This document shows, piece after piece, positions 26,072 through 35,284 of a DNA stretch of 64,000 bases. The DNA lies in the NCBI GenBank assembly GCA_964517465.1, contig CAZFEK010000022.1, positions 5,753 to 69,752 on the forward strand, given 5' to 3'. The notes beneath the pieces were generated by a model. That model searched no databases. It saw nothing but the letters and a program-made list of their open reading frames with translations, and was not told the DNA's origin. How positions within the stretch are numbered: the first letter of the stretch is position 1; each line of letters begins with the position of its first letter. A program made the translations under genes and the position numbers. This DNA is from JACPUX01 sp964517465 (GTDB lineage: Bacteria > Pseudomonadota > Gammaproteobacteria > Burkholderiales > Casimicrobiaceae).

Positions 26072-26545
26072 ATGAACAAGGCGATGAGCGGGGCGCTCTT
26101 GCTCTTGGTCGCAGCGGCGGCCTTTGCGGGCGTTGAAGTCAAAAAGGAAGACAGCAGGGGCAAACCGGGTCAGCCCACCACCCTCATCCCCAAAAAGAAC
26201 CAGCAGATGGCCAATACCTCGGGCACCAGCCAGGCGACGCAGACGCAAACCGGCATGAACAACCTGCAATCCGTTCGCAGTTTCAACACGCGCTCGATCC
26301 AAACCCAAAGGGGCATGGGCAACGTGCAAGAACTCGAGGGGGCAGACAGCACCGCGGCACAGACGCAAACCGGCACCCACAATCGGCAAGGCGCGGTTGC
26401 CGCAGGATCTAAGCTGACGCAATCGCAGAGTGGCGGCCACAACGTACAGCAAATCAACGCCGTGAATACCGAGGCGCGTCAGGCGCAATCCGGCTTGAAC
26501 AACCGCCAGTCGCTCAATGTCGGCACCGTGAGCGGATCCAACTAA
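26072..26545 (+). CDS. Secreted curlin-repeat (amyloid-like) protein
   Basis: 157 residues with a signal peptide (1-19, ending AFA-G). After a charged linker (22-47) come five copies of Q-x-Q-x-G-x-x-N-x-Q at 57-66, 77-86, 97-106, 117-126 and 137-146, an exact 20-residue period. This is the Gln/Gly/Asn ladder of curlin repeats in CsgA/CsgB, which fold as stacked beta-strand-turn units and polymerise into amyloid on the cell surface. No Cys, few aromatic residues. AAGGG stands 8 nt before the ATG. No csgD, csgE or csgF is visible in the window; a CsgG-like lipoprotein is 4.9 kb upstream. Confidence 0.75.
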   Translation: MNKAMSGALLLLVAAAAFAGVEVKKEDSRGKPGQPTTLIPKKNQQMANTSGTSQATQTQTGMNNLQSVRSFNTRSIQTQRGMGNVQELEGADSTAAQTQTGTHNRQGAVAAGSKLTQSQSGGHNVQQINAVNTEARQAQSGLNNRQSLNVGTVSGSN

Positions 26546-26562
26546 AACCCAGCGGCAGTCGT

Positions 26563-27930
26563 TTGCGTTTCACCGCTCCCTATGCATGGCTGCCAGAGGG
26601 CTGGCGGCGCGAGGTACTGTTAGAGGTCGCGCCGGACGGCTTTTTTCGCCGGGTGTCTTCGGGCGCGCGGGAAGACGACGCGCTGCGCCTTGCCGGGCCG
26701 GTTCTCCCGGGTTTCGCCAACGTTCACAGCCACGCTTTTCAGCGCGCTCTCGTCGGTCGCGTGCAGATCGCCGGCGAGGGAGCAGACAGCTTCTGGACTT
26801 GGCGCGAGCAAATGTACGAGGTGGTCGGCAAGTTGGGCAGCGAGGAACTCGAGGCCATTGCCGCCCAAACCTACGTCGAGCAACTCAAGGGCGGCTACAC
26901 CACGGTTTGCGAGTTTCATTACCTCCACGGCGCAACCGAAGGTGCGAAGGCCGCTCCGCCGGAGCGAAACAGCCTGGCGATCTATGATGCCGCCCGTCAG
27001 GCCGGCATCGCTTTGACGCTTCTGCCCGTGTTGTACCAAACCAGCGGTTTCGGTGCGAAACCGCTATTGCCGCGCCAGAGGCGCTTTGGCAGCGAGGTCG
27101 ACGACTTGCTGCGCCTGGTTCAGACCTTGCGCCAGGCGGGGCAAGGTGATCGCCTCATGCGCCTGGGTGTGGCGCCGCATTCCCTTCGCGCCGTGCCGCC
27201 CGAAGCCTTGGCGGCCTTGATCGAAGGCATTGCCGGTATCGACGCCATGGCGCCGATACATATCCATATCGCCGAACAGCGCGCCGAAGTTGAAGACTGC
27301 GTTGCCGCTCTCGGTTGCAGGCCGGTGGCTTGGCTTCTCGACCACGCGCCGGTCGATGAGCGCTGGTGCCTGGTGCATGCGACTCACCTGCTGGGCGAGG
27401 AAGTGGCGGCCTTGGCGAGTAGCGGCGCAGTCGCCGGGCTCTGCCCCAGCACTGAAGGAGATCTGGGCGATGGGTTCTTTCCGCTGCGCCCGTATTTGTC
27501 GGCTGGCGGACGTCTCGGAATCGGATCGGACAGCAATCTCTGCGCCAGCGTATTTGAGGAGCTGCGGTGGTTGGAATACGGGCAGCGCCTGCGGCACGAA
27601 TCGCGCAACCAGGCTGCGCTGCAACCCGGCGCTTCCACCGGAACGGCTTTGGTGCAAGCGGCACTCGCGGGCGGTGCGCAAGCTTCGGGGCAAGCCATCG
27701 GCGCGCTGGCCTCAGGCAAACGCGCCGATTTTCTGGTGCTCGATGCAGAGCATCCGGCGCTCTTGGGCCTGTCTCCGGATCGTTGGCTCGACGCCCTGGT
27801 TTTTTCGAATACCTCCGCCCCTCCGATCGCCGAGGTCTATGTCGCCGGGGAAATGGTGGTGCAAGCTGGACGTCACCTCGAGGAGGAGCGGCTTGCTCGG
27901 CGTTTCGCTGCCGCGCTGCGCCGCCTATGA
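26563..27930 (+). CDS. hutF: N-formimino-L-glutamate deiminase
   Basis: Amidohydrolase of histidine degradation: formiminoglutamate to formylglutamate and ammonia. 455 residues; metal ligands in NVHSHAF (His55, His57), later HIHIAEQ, LVHATHL and GSDSNLCAS. No in-frame ATG fits, so the start is a TTG at 26563. No other hut gene (hutH, hutU, hutI, hutG) is in the window, so it may serve scattered hut genes or a different amidine substrate. Its stop overlaps the end of pyrC by 6 bp. Confidence 0.87.
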   Translation: MRFTAPYAWLPEGWRREVLLEVAPDGFFRRVSSGAREDDALRLAGPVLPGFANVHSHAFQRALVGRVQIAGEGADSFWTWREQMYEVVGKLGSEELEAIAAQTYVEQLKGGYTTVCEFHYLHGATEGAKAAPPERNSLAIYDAARQAGIALTLLPVLYQTSGFGAKPLLPRQRRFGSEVDDLLRLVQTLRQAGQGDRLMRLGVAPHSLRAVPPEALAALIEGIAGIDAMAPIHIHIAEQRAEVEDCVAALGCRPVAWLLDHAPVDERWCLVHATHLLGEEVAALASSGAVAGLCPSTEGDLGDGFFPLRPYLSAGGRLGIGSDSNLCASVFEELRWLEYGQRLRHESRNQAALQPGASTGTALVQAALAGGAQASGQAIGALASGKRADFLVLDAEHPALLGLSPDRWLDALVFSNTSAPPIAEVYVAGEMVVQAGRHLEEERLARRFAAALRRL

Positions 27931-28974
27931 GGCGAACTGCCAGCGCAGCGTCTCCCCGGCGCGAAAGGGGACGATGCGGTGCTCGCCAAAGGGCAGCGTC
28001 TCGGGCACTTTCCATTCCCGTTCAACTAATTTGACCTGCTCGCGAGCCCGCGGCAGGCCATAGAACTCGGCGCCAAAACGGCTCGCGAAGTCATCGAGTT
28101 TTCCCAGTGCGCCAGCCGCGGCAAAGGCCTCGGCGTAGAGCTCCAAAGCCAGCGGCGCGGTGTAGCAGCCAGCGCAGCCGCAGGCCGCTTCTTTGAGTGA
28201 CTGCGCGTGGGGCGCGCTGTCGGTGCCGAGAAAAAACTTCGGCGAACCCGAGGTCGCAACCCGCAACAGCGCCCGCCGATGCATCTCGCGCTTGAGCACC
28301 GGGAGACAATAATTGTGCGGGCGCAGTCCGCCCTGGAAGATCGCACTGCGGTTGTAGAGCAAATGCTGCGGAGTGATGGTGGCAGCGAGGCGCGGCGGCC
28401 CCAGAGCGACGAAATCGGCGGCATCGAGCGTGGTGATGTGCTCAAAGACCACGCGCAATCCGGGGTATTCGCGCAGAACCGGGGTGAGTACCCGGTCGAT
28501 GAACACTTGTTCGCGATCGAAGACATCGATCTCGGGGTCGGTGACTTCGCCGTGGACCAGCAAGGGCAGGTCGGCCGCCTCCATTTCGGCCAAGACTTGG
28601 CGAATGGCCTTGAGGCTGGTGACACCGGCATCGGAATGGGTGGTCGCGCCCGCGGGGTATAGCTTGGCGCCGAAAACAAGTCCGCTTGCTTTCGCCTTGC
28701 GAATCTCTTCCCGCGGTGTGGAGTCGCTGAGGTAGAGCGTCATCAAAGGCTGGAAAGCGCATTTCGGAGGCAGGGCCGCCAGAATTCGATTGCGATAAGC
28801 CAGCGCCTCGGCGGTGGTGAGCACGGGCGGTTTGAGGTTGGGCATTACGATCGCGCGCCCGAATTGGCGGGCCGTCGCGGGTAACACGGCCGCAAGGGCG
28901 GGGCCGTCGCGCAGGTGCAAATGCATGTCGTCCGGACGGTGCAACATGATTTCGCGGGGGGCGGACGCGGGCAT
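27925..28974 (-). CDS. pyrC: Dihydroorotase
   Basis: Pyrimidine synthesis: carbamoyl-aspartate to dihydroorotate. 349 residues of the short dimeric class; metal site DMHLHLRDG (His18, His20), carbamylated Lys in GAKLYPAGATTHS (near 102). CGGAG precedes the ATG by 9 nt. Convergent with hutF with a 6-bp overlap of stops. Confidence 0.95.
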   Translation of the reverse strand: MPASAPREIMLHRPDDMHLHLRDGPALAAVLPATARQFGRAIVMPNLKPPVLTTAEALAYRNRILAALPPKCAFQPLMTLYLSDSTPREEIRKAKASGLVFGAKLYPAGATTHSDAGVTSLKAIRQVLAEMEAADLPLLVHGEVTDPEIDVFDREQVFIDRVLTPVLREYPGLRVVFEHITTLDAADFVALGPPRLAATITPQHLLYNRSAIFQGGLRPHNYCLPVLKREMHRRALLRVATSGSPKFFLGTDSAPHAQSLKEAACGCAGCYTAPLALELYAEAFAAAGALGKLDDFASRFGAEFYGLPRAREQVKLVEREWKVPETLPFGEHRIVPFRAGETLRWQFAS

Positions 28975-29073
28975 GGGTCTTGGCTCCGAGGTTTCGGTCG
29001 ATTATCCCGGAAAATAAGGGATCCTGGGCGAAAACGGCCGCCGAGCGGGGGTCAGCCCAGCCGAAATCAGTGC

Positions 29074-29104
29074 TTGGCAGCACGCAAGAGAGTCGGGGTA
29101 TAAT
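29074..29104 (+). promoter_or_regulatory. Promoter of dksA
   Basis: TTGGCA (29074-29079) and a perfect TATAAT (29099-29104) preceded by GGGG; the 19-base spacer is longer than ideal. The transcript would start near 29111. Confidence 0.5.
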
Positions 29105-29195
29105 CTCGCGTTTATGGAAGCCGGGCCTTTTTGGGTAATCTCCACTCCAAGGTCTGGCACTTGCGGGGCTTGCCGCAGAAACCCAGGGTGTCATC

Positions 29196-29618
29196 GTGGC
29201 AAAGAAGGTCAAGGAACTCACTGAAGAAGCGCTGCTCAAGGCCAGCGAAGACGAATACATGAACGAGGCGCAGCTTGAATTCTTCAAGAAGCGCCTCAAC
29301 GAGCTGCGGGATCAAATTCTCCGCAATGCTGACGATACCGGCGAACATCTGCGCGAGAACGAAGTGACCACCGATCCCTCCGACCGCGCTACGCTCGAAG
29401 AGGAATATACCTTGGAGCTTCGCACTCGAGACCGGGAACGAAAGCTCTTGAAGAAGGTCGAAAAATCGCTCAAATTGATCGAAGACGGGAGCTACGGCTA
29501 TTGCGAAGAGACTGGGGAGCCGATCGGTATCCCTCGCCTCTTGGCCCGCCCGACCGCGACTTTGTCGCTCGAAGCGCAGGAGCGGCGCGAGCGGATGCAG
29601 AAGCTCTACGGCGATTGA
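29196..29618 (+). CDS. dksA: RNA polymerase-binding transcription factor DksA, one-cysteine type
   Basis: 140 residues from a GTG at 29196. Coiled coil at about 30-95 with the two tip aspartates conserved (Asp60 and Asp63 in TDPSDRA), which in E. coli DksA act in the polymerase secondary channel. The globular part keeps only the first Cys of the zinc finger (Cys103 in GYCEETGEP); the other three positions are Thr, Ser and Ala, so zinc binding is unlikely. Such zinc-independent DksA proteins exist in other proteobacteria. Works with ppGpp in the stringent response. Followed by a GC hairpin without a T-run. Confidence 0.93.
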   Translation: MAKKVKELTEEALLKASEDEYMNEAQLEFFKKRLNELRDQILRNADDTGEHLRENEVTTDPSDRATLEEEYTLELRTRDRERKLLKKVEKSLKLIEDGSYGYCEETGEPIGIPRLLARPTATLSLEAQERRERMQKLYGD

Positions 29619-29638
29619 TGAATTGAGCCCAGGTTTAG

Positions 29639-29662
29639 GCGGCGCAGGCTTCTGAGCGCCGC
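29639..29662 (+). other. GC hairpin after dksA
   Basis: GCGGCGC (29639-29645) pairs with GCGCCGC (29656-29662), loop of 10. No T-run follows, so terminator function is doubtful. Confidence 0.35.
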
Positions 29663-29758
29663 TAAGAGCGTCTCCCCGGGGGGGTCCGGAAGGGCGCGTT
29701 GGCAGCCGCGAGGCACAGCCTCCGGCTCCGGCAATCACCAACCAGAAAGGAGTTTCGC

Positions 29759-30364
<606 letters not shown>

Positions 30365-30385
30365 CTCTTCGCTGAGGTCTATTGC

Positions 30386-30411
30386 AAAGCGGCTGCCTAG
30401 GCAGCCGCTTT
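30386..30411. terminator. Bidirectional terminator between sodB and the sensor kinase gene
   Basis: A 26-bp perfect palindrome: AAAGCGGCTGCC then TA and GGCAGCCGCTTT. T-runs at both ends allow it to serve both convergent transcripts. Confidence 0.85.
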
Positions 30412-30414
30412 CGT

Positions 30415-31806
30415 TTATCCCGCGAAATCGCGCACGAAGGGGCTGGGTTTGGGGAAGCGCAACTCGAACACCGTGCCGCGGCCCTCGATGGGATCTCGCA
30501 GATTGATGTTGGCGCCGTGCGCATCGAGTATGCTGCGCACGATTGCAAGGCCGAGGCCGGTGCCGCCGGGGTCGGAATCGAGCACGCGATAAAAGGGCTG
30601 AAACACCAATTCGCGCTCCTCCGGGGGGATTCCCACGCCGTTGTCTTCGACGCATAGTACCGAACCGCCATCCATGCGGGTGCGCACCGTGACCGTTCCG
30701 CCGCCGGGTGTGTAATGCAAGGCGTTGTCGAGCAGGTTGTTCAGCACCTCTCCCAGCAGGACGGCATCGCCGGTAACGACTAGCGGTTCTGGGGCGATAT
30801 CCGCACCCAGGTCGATGCCTTTCTCGAACGCCCTGGGCAGCCACTGTGCGGTGATCTTGCGCGCCAGTTCGTTGAGGTCTATCGGGTCATGGCGTATCGT
30901 GCGACCGGTGGTTTCGGCGCGCGCCAAAGAGAGGAGCTGGTTGGCCAGGCGGCTGGTGCGCTCGACGCTTGCCGCCAGCTGCGTCAAGGTGTGTTTCATG
31001 GCCTTGGGGTCATCCTGACGCAAGAGAAGTTCGGTCTGAGATTTGAGCCCTGCCAAGGGGGTGCGCAACTGATGGGCCGCGTCGGCGATGAAGCGATGCT
31101 GGGCCTGAAAATTAGCGGCCAGGCGCCCCATGAGCTCATTGATGCTGGTAATGAGCGGACGCAACTCCTGCGGTAGATCGCTTGAATCGATCGGCGTCAG
31201 GTCTCGATGATGGCGCCGATCCATGGCCTCCTTTAGCCTTTTCAGCGGCGAAATGACATAGGTGAGGCCATACCAGATCAGCAGCAGCGCGCCCACCAGC
31301 ACAAAAAGCTGCGGCAGGATCACTTGGGTGTGGATGTCGCCTGACAAGCGGTGGCGCTTGCGCAGAGTCTCCGCGACTTGCACGATGATCGGCTGGTCCT
31401 GGGCAATGCCTGCGGCAACCACAGGCAGGCTGGCGATGCGCACTTCCTCGCCTTGCAGGAATCCGCCGTGGAACTGGGTGGTTCCGATATCGTACCCTCC
31501 CAGCATCGGGGGCAGATCGGAGTTTCCGGCAATCACCTCGCCCCAAGGGCGCCGGATGGCAAAAAACAACTCGTCCCGGCGGTCGGCACGCAGAAAAATC
31601 GATGCCTCGCGCGTCAAATCGAAGACGAGCTCCTCTTCCGCGACCCTAACCATTTGGGCCAAGGCTCGCGCGGTCTCGTCCAGGCGCTGGTCATAGGGCT
31701 CATTGACCGCATCGATGGCCATGAAGTTGGTTATCGCCACGCTGGCGAACCAGAGAAACAAGAGCGGGGCGAGAAGCCAATCGAGCAGCTTGGCGGCAAA
31801 GGACAT
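30415..31806 (-). CDS. TctE/QseC-type sensor histidine kinase
   Basis: 463 residues: helix 1 (about 10-30), a periplasmic 2CSK_N-like sensor (about 31-160), helix 2 (about 165-187), HAMP-like linker, HisKA with phospho-acceptor HQLRTPLAGL (near 243) and ATPase boxes LLDNALHYTPGGG, DNGVGIPPEE and GTGLGLAIV. It lies 6 bp after its response regulator. This kinase class often senses carboxylates, but no transporter is adjacent, so the signal is unknown. Confidence 0.9.
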   Translation of the reverse strand: MSFAAKLLDWLLAPLLFLWFASVAITNFMAIDAVNEPYDQRLDETARALAQMVRVAEEELVFDLTREASIFLRADRRDELFFAIRRPWGEVIAGNSDLPPMLGGYDIGTTQFHGGFLQGEEVRIASLPVVAAGIAQDQPIIVQVAETLRKRHRLSGDIHTQVILPQLFVLVGALLLIWYGLTYVISPLKRLKEAMDRRHHRDLTPIDSSDLPQELRPLITSINELMGRLAANFQAQHRFIADAAHQLRTPLAGLKSQTELLLRQDDPKAMKHTLTQLAASVERTSRLANQLLSLARAETTGRTIRHDPIDLNELARKITAQWLPRAFEKGIDLGADIAPEPLVVTGDAVLLGEVLNNLLDNALHYTPGGGTVTVRTRMDGGSVLCVEDNGVGIPPEERELVFQPFYRVLDSDPGGTGLGLAIVRSILDAHGANINLRDPIEGRGTVFELRFPKPSPFVRDFAG

Positions 31807-31812
31807 GGCCGC

Positions 31813-32487
31813 TCATTCCCCTTTGGGCTTCTCCAACCAGTAGCCCAGGCCGCGCACCGTGAGGATATTCACACCGGCGGGCTCCAGCTTCTTGCGCAAT
31901 CGATGCACATAAACTTCGATGGCATTGATTCCGACTTCCTCACCCCAGCCGTAGAGGTGCTCGACCATTTGCTCTTTATTGACCAGCTTGCCCGCTCGCA
32001 AAAGCAAAAGTTCGAGTACCGACAGCTCGCGAGCGGAAAATTCGGCGGGCGCACCGGCCAGAGTAGCCTTGCGCGCCGCGACGTCATACTCCAGGGCGCC
32101 GCAGCGCAGGCGGTTGCTGTCGCCGCCGTGGCTGCGGCGAATAAGGGCGCGCACCCGCGCTTCCAATTCAGCCAGTTCGAAGGGTTTTGCCAGGTAATCA
32201 TCCGCCCCGGCGTCGAGCCCGGCCACACGCTCCTGAACCGAGCCCTGGGCGGTTAGAATCAGCACCGGCACTTTGGTCTTGCGGTCCCTTAAGCCCTTGA
32301 GCACGGCCATGCCGGGGAGTTTGGGCAGCCCCAGGTCAAGGAGTACCAGGTCGAAAGCTTCTGACCTAAGGCTTGCGTCGGCAGCGCCGCCGTCGCGCAC
32401 CCAGTCGACGGCATATCCACCGCCACGCAGCGTGGCCATTACCGCGTCGCCGAGTATGGCGTCATCCTCCACCAACAAGATGCGCAA
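31813..32487 (-). CDS. OmpR/QseB-family response regulator
   Basis: 224 residues: receiver with Glu8-Asp9 (LLVEDD), phospho-acceptor in LVLLDLGLPKLPG and LTAQG/KPFEL, then a winged-helix DNA-binding domain (about 125-220). The start is a TTG at 32485-32487 with a strong GGAGGAGGAG upstream. Forms an operon with the downstream kinase. Divergent from hrcA, 97 bp apart. Confidence 0.92.
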   Translation of the reverse strand: MRILLVEDDAILGDAVMATLRGGGYAVDWVRDGGAADASLRSEAFDLVLLDLGLPKLPGMAVLKGLRDRKTKVPVLILTAQGSVQERVAGLDAGADDYLAKPFELAELEARVRALIRRSHGGDSNRLRCGALEYDVAARKATLAGAPAEFSARELSVLELLLLRAGKLVNKEQMVEHLYGWGEEVGINAIEVYVHRLRKKLEPAGVNILTVRGLGYWLEKPKGE

Positions 32488-32572
32488 TTGGGCTCCTCCT
32501 CCGGGCGAATGTAGCTGCTCCTCCGATCCCGCGCAAGCGCACAGTGCAACGCGCCTGGCGGCCGGCTTTTGT

Positions 32573-32578
32573 TAGAAT
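32573..32578 (+). promoter_or_regulatory. -10 element of hrcA
   Basis: TAGAAT ends 6 bp before the hrcA ATG. If it is the promoter, transcription would begin at or near the A of the start codon and the mRNA would be leaderless; no Shine-Dalgarno is seen. No CIRCE is present here. Confidence 0.35.
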
Positions 32579-32584
32579 CCGTCC

Positions 32585-33601
32585 ATGCTGGACGATCGCG
32601 CCAAATTTCTGCTGAAAAACCTGATCGAGCGTTACATCGCCGAAGGTCAGCCGGTCGGCTCGCGCGTGCTCTCGCGCAATTCCGGGCTCGATCTCTCTGC
32701 AGCCACGGTGCGCAACGTCATGGCCGACCTCGAAGACATGGGTTACATCGCCAGCCCGCATACCTCCGCCGGTCGAGTGCCCACGCCCAAGGGCTATCGC
32801 TTTTTCGTCGACAGCTTGATGGTCATACAGCCACTGGATATTGCGCAGATCGGCGAATTGGAAGGCCAGTTTCAGGCAGACCATCCGCAGCGCCTGATCA
32901 ATCAGGCGGCGAACCTGCTCTCCAACCTGACGCATTTCGCCGGGCTCATCGCCACGCCGCGACGCGAAGCGAGTTTTCGGCAGGTGGAGTTCCTGCGCCT
33001 GTCCGAACATCGGGTGTTGCTGATCATCGTCACCCCGGACGGCGAAGTGCAAAACCGCATCCTGCACGTACAGCGCGCTTTTTCCCAAGCGGAGCTGATC
33101 GAAGCGGCCAATATCTTGAACCAGAATTACGCCGGATTGGCGCTGACTTCAGTGCGAGCGCGGCTCTCCGACGAGCTGCGACGCCTGCGCGGGGACATGC
33201 TCGCCTTGATGACCGCGGCGATGGATGCGGGCAAAGAGGCGCTGACGGAAGCCTCGGAAGATTTGGTGGTGTCCGGCGAGCGCAATCTGCTGCGTGCCGA
33301 TGATTTGTCGGCCGACGTCAACCGCCTGAGGCGCCTGTTCGATGCGCTGGAGCAGAAGACCGGGCTGCTGCACCTGCTGGAAGCCGGCCAGAGCGGTCAA
33401 GGGGTGCAGATCTACATCGGCGGCGAGTCCGGCATCGTGCCTTTGGATGAATGCAGCGTAGTCACCGCGCCCTATGAGGTCAACGGCCAAGTGGTCGGCA
33501 CCCTGGGTGTCATCGGCCCCACGCGCATGGCCTATGAGCGCATCATCCCCATCGTCGATATTACCGCGCGGCTGTTGTCGAGCGCGCTGTCTCAGGAGTG
33601 A
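32585..33601 (+). CDS. hrcA: Heat-inducible transcription repressor HrcA
   Basis: Represses chaperone genes by binding CIRCE, and needs GroEL for activity. 338 residues: winged helix at about 1-75 (LSAATVRNVMADLEDMGYIASPHTSAGRVPT) followed by the GAF-like dimerisation core and a C-terminal segment with GVIGPTRMAYERIIPIVD. The only CIRCE I found is 26 kb downstream before groES. Confidence 0.95.
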   Translation: MLDDRAKFLLKNLIERYIAEGQPVGSRVLSRNSGLDLSAATVRNVMADLEDMGYIASPHTSAGRVPTPKGYRFFVDSLMVIQPLDIAQIGELEGQFQADHPQRLINQAANLLSNLTHFAGLIATPRREASFRQVEFLRLSEHRVLLIIVTPDGEVQNRILHVQRAFSQAELIEAANILNQNYAGLALTSVRARLSDELRRLRGDMLALMTAAMDAGKEALTEASEDLVVSGERNLLRADDLSADVNRLRRLFDALEQKTGLLHLLEAGQSGQGVQIYIGGESGIVPLDECSVVTAPYEVNGQVVGTLGVIGPTRMAYERIIPIVDITARLLSSALSQE

Positions 33602-33633
33602 GCTGCCAATCGCCGGGGTGCGTCCCGGCGCGC

Positions 33634-33665
33634 CCGAGTTTCCCCCTTCCCGGGGAGAAACTCGG
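33634..33665 (+). other. Long hairpin between hrcA and hemH
   Basis: CCGAGTTTC (33634-33642) pairs with GAAACTCGG (33657-33665); CCCC/GGGG extend it inside with one bulged A. No T-run. It might be a Rho-type or processing signal in the 138-bp gap. Confidence 0.5.
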
Positions 33666-33739
33666 ATGGCCGGGGAGCTTGGGATTGCTGTGCCCTCGTT
33701 CGCAGCAGCAGCGCGAGCGGTGTTTGGATCGAAGCCAAG

Positions 33740-34849
33740 ATGAAGTTTCTCGCCGAACCTGAGTTCCGTCACGGCAGCGCGGCTCGCGCGGGCCTGCTGC
33801 TGGTCAATCTCGGCTCGCCGGCCGCGGCCACACCCGCGGCGCTGCGCACCTATCTGGCCGAGTTTCTTTCCGACCCGAGGGTGGTGGAAATTCCACAGCC
33901 TTGGTGGTGGCTCATTTTGCACGGCTTCATCCTCAGACTGCGGCCGGCCCGATCAGCGGAAAAGTACGCCAGCGTCTGGACCCCGGGCGGCGCGCCGCTT
34001 CTGGTCCATACTCGGCGGCAGGCGCAACTGCTTGCCGGGCTCGTGGGCGAGCGCTTGAAGCGGGGAGGCTTCCCGCCCGGCGAGGTAGTGACCCGCTTCG
34101 CCATGCGTTATGGCGAGCCCGGCATCGCCAGCGGCATCGCTGAGCTGCGCGCCGCGGGTTGCGATCGCCTGCTCATTGTGCCGCTTTACCCGCAATATGC
34201 CGCCAGCACCACGGGCAGCGTCAGCGACGCCGTGAGCGAGGCCTTGCGCCGCCATCGATTCGTCCCGGCGCTGCGCCAGGCGGCACCCTTTCATGACGAT
34301 GCCGGATACATTCTCGCGCTGGCGCGGCGAGTGAATGCTTTTTGGGAGCGCCACGGCCAGCCCGAGCATCTGCTGTTGTCCTTCCATGGCCTGCCCAAGT
34401 TCTCGTTGGACCGCGGCGACCCCTACCACTGCCATTGCCACAAGACTGCAAGGCTCTTGGTACGTGAACTGGGACTCAAGGAAGGACAGTGGACCCTCGC
34501 CTTCCAATCGCGTTTTGGTCGCGCCGAATGGCTGCAACCCTACACCACCGAAGTCTTGCGCGAGCTGGGCAAAAAGCGACTGAAACGCCTGGATGTCTTT
34601 TGCCCCGGCTTCGTCGCCGATTGCCTCGAAACCCTGGAAGAAATCGCCCTTGAGGGGCGGCAAGTCTTTTTGGATGCCGGCGGCGGAGAGTTCCAATATA
34701 TCCCGGCGCTCAACGATTTGCCGGAGTGGATAGCCGCGCTGGGCGAAATCGCTTGGCGAGAACTGGGCGGCTGGCTGGAAAAACCGCCCGCGGAAAGTGA
34801 GCGCGAAGCAAGCCGCGCCCGTGCCCTGAGCCTAGGCGCCAAACAATAG
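33740..34849 (+). CDS. hemH: Ferrochelatase
   Basis: Inserts Fe(II) into protoporphyrin IX, the last step of heme synthesis. 369 residues. LLLVNLGSP at 20-28; active-site His in LLSFHGLPKFSLDRGDPY, Glu in DAGGGEFQYIPALND; also FCPGFVADCLETLEE. Same strand as hrcA, 138 bp later, an order common in Betaproteobacteria. Confidence 0.95.
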   Translation: MKFLAEPEFRHGSAARAGLLLVNLGSPAAATPAALRTYLAEFLSDPRVVEIPQPWWWLILHGFILRLRPARSAEKYASVWTPGGAPLLVHTRRQAQLLAGLVGERLKRGGFPPGEVVTRFAMRYGEPGIASGIAELRAAGCDRLLIVPLYPQYAASTTGSVSDAVSEALRRHRFVPALRQAAPFHDDAGYILALARRVNAFWERHGQPEHLLLSFHGLPKFSLDRGDPYHCHCHKTARLLVRELGLKEGQWTLAFQSRFGRAEWLQPYTTEVLRELGKKRLKRLDVFCPGFVADCLETLEEIALEGRQVFLDAGGGEFQYIPALNDLPEWIAALGEIAWRELGGWLEKPPAESEREASRARALSLGAKQ

Positions 34850-34852
34850 CGC

Positions 34853-35284
34853 TTAGCCGGGTCGGTCGCGCGAAGGGATGCGGTAGAGATAAACGCCCAG
34901 GGCGACCCCGCACAACGCCAAGGCAATCTGCAATTCCAGCCAAGGCACGAAGAACACGACCGAAACGCTCAAGGTCACGGACATGAGCACGATGGCGGTG
35001 ATCTTGATGCGCCATGGAATGCTATGGTGGCGGCGCCACTCCAGCACCGTCGGGCCAAACAGGCGATTGTTGAGCAGCCAGTTGTAGAAGCGCGGCGAGG
35101 CGCGTGCAAAACACGCCGCCGCCAAGAGCATGAAGGGCGTGGTCGGCAACACCGGCAACAACGCGCCGGCGATGCCCAGCAGCACGAAGGCGATGCCGGC
35201 GAAAATCAACAGCAGCCGCAGGGTCGGCGAGTCGTGCCGGCGTACTTCGGCGCTGTAATCGACGAATTCCTTGCGGCGGGCCAT
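34853..35284 (-). CDS. YbaN/DUF454 inner-membrane protein
   Basis: 143 residues with three predicted helices; the conserved block LLGIAGALLPVLPTTPFMLLAAACFARASPRF... (about 37-67) marks DUF454. Role unknown. It is convergent with hemH, with 3 bp between the stop codons. Confidence 0.85.
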   Translation of the reverse strand: MARRKEFVDYSAEVRRHDSPTLRLLLIFAGIAFVLLGIAGALLPVLPTTPFMLLAAACFARASPRFYNWLLNNRLFGPTVLEWRRHHSIPWRIKITAIVLMSVTLSVSVVFFVPWLELQIALALCGVALGVYLYRIPSRDRPG

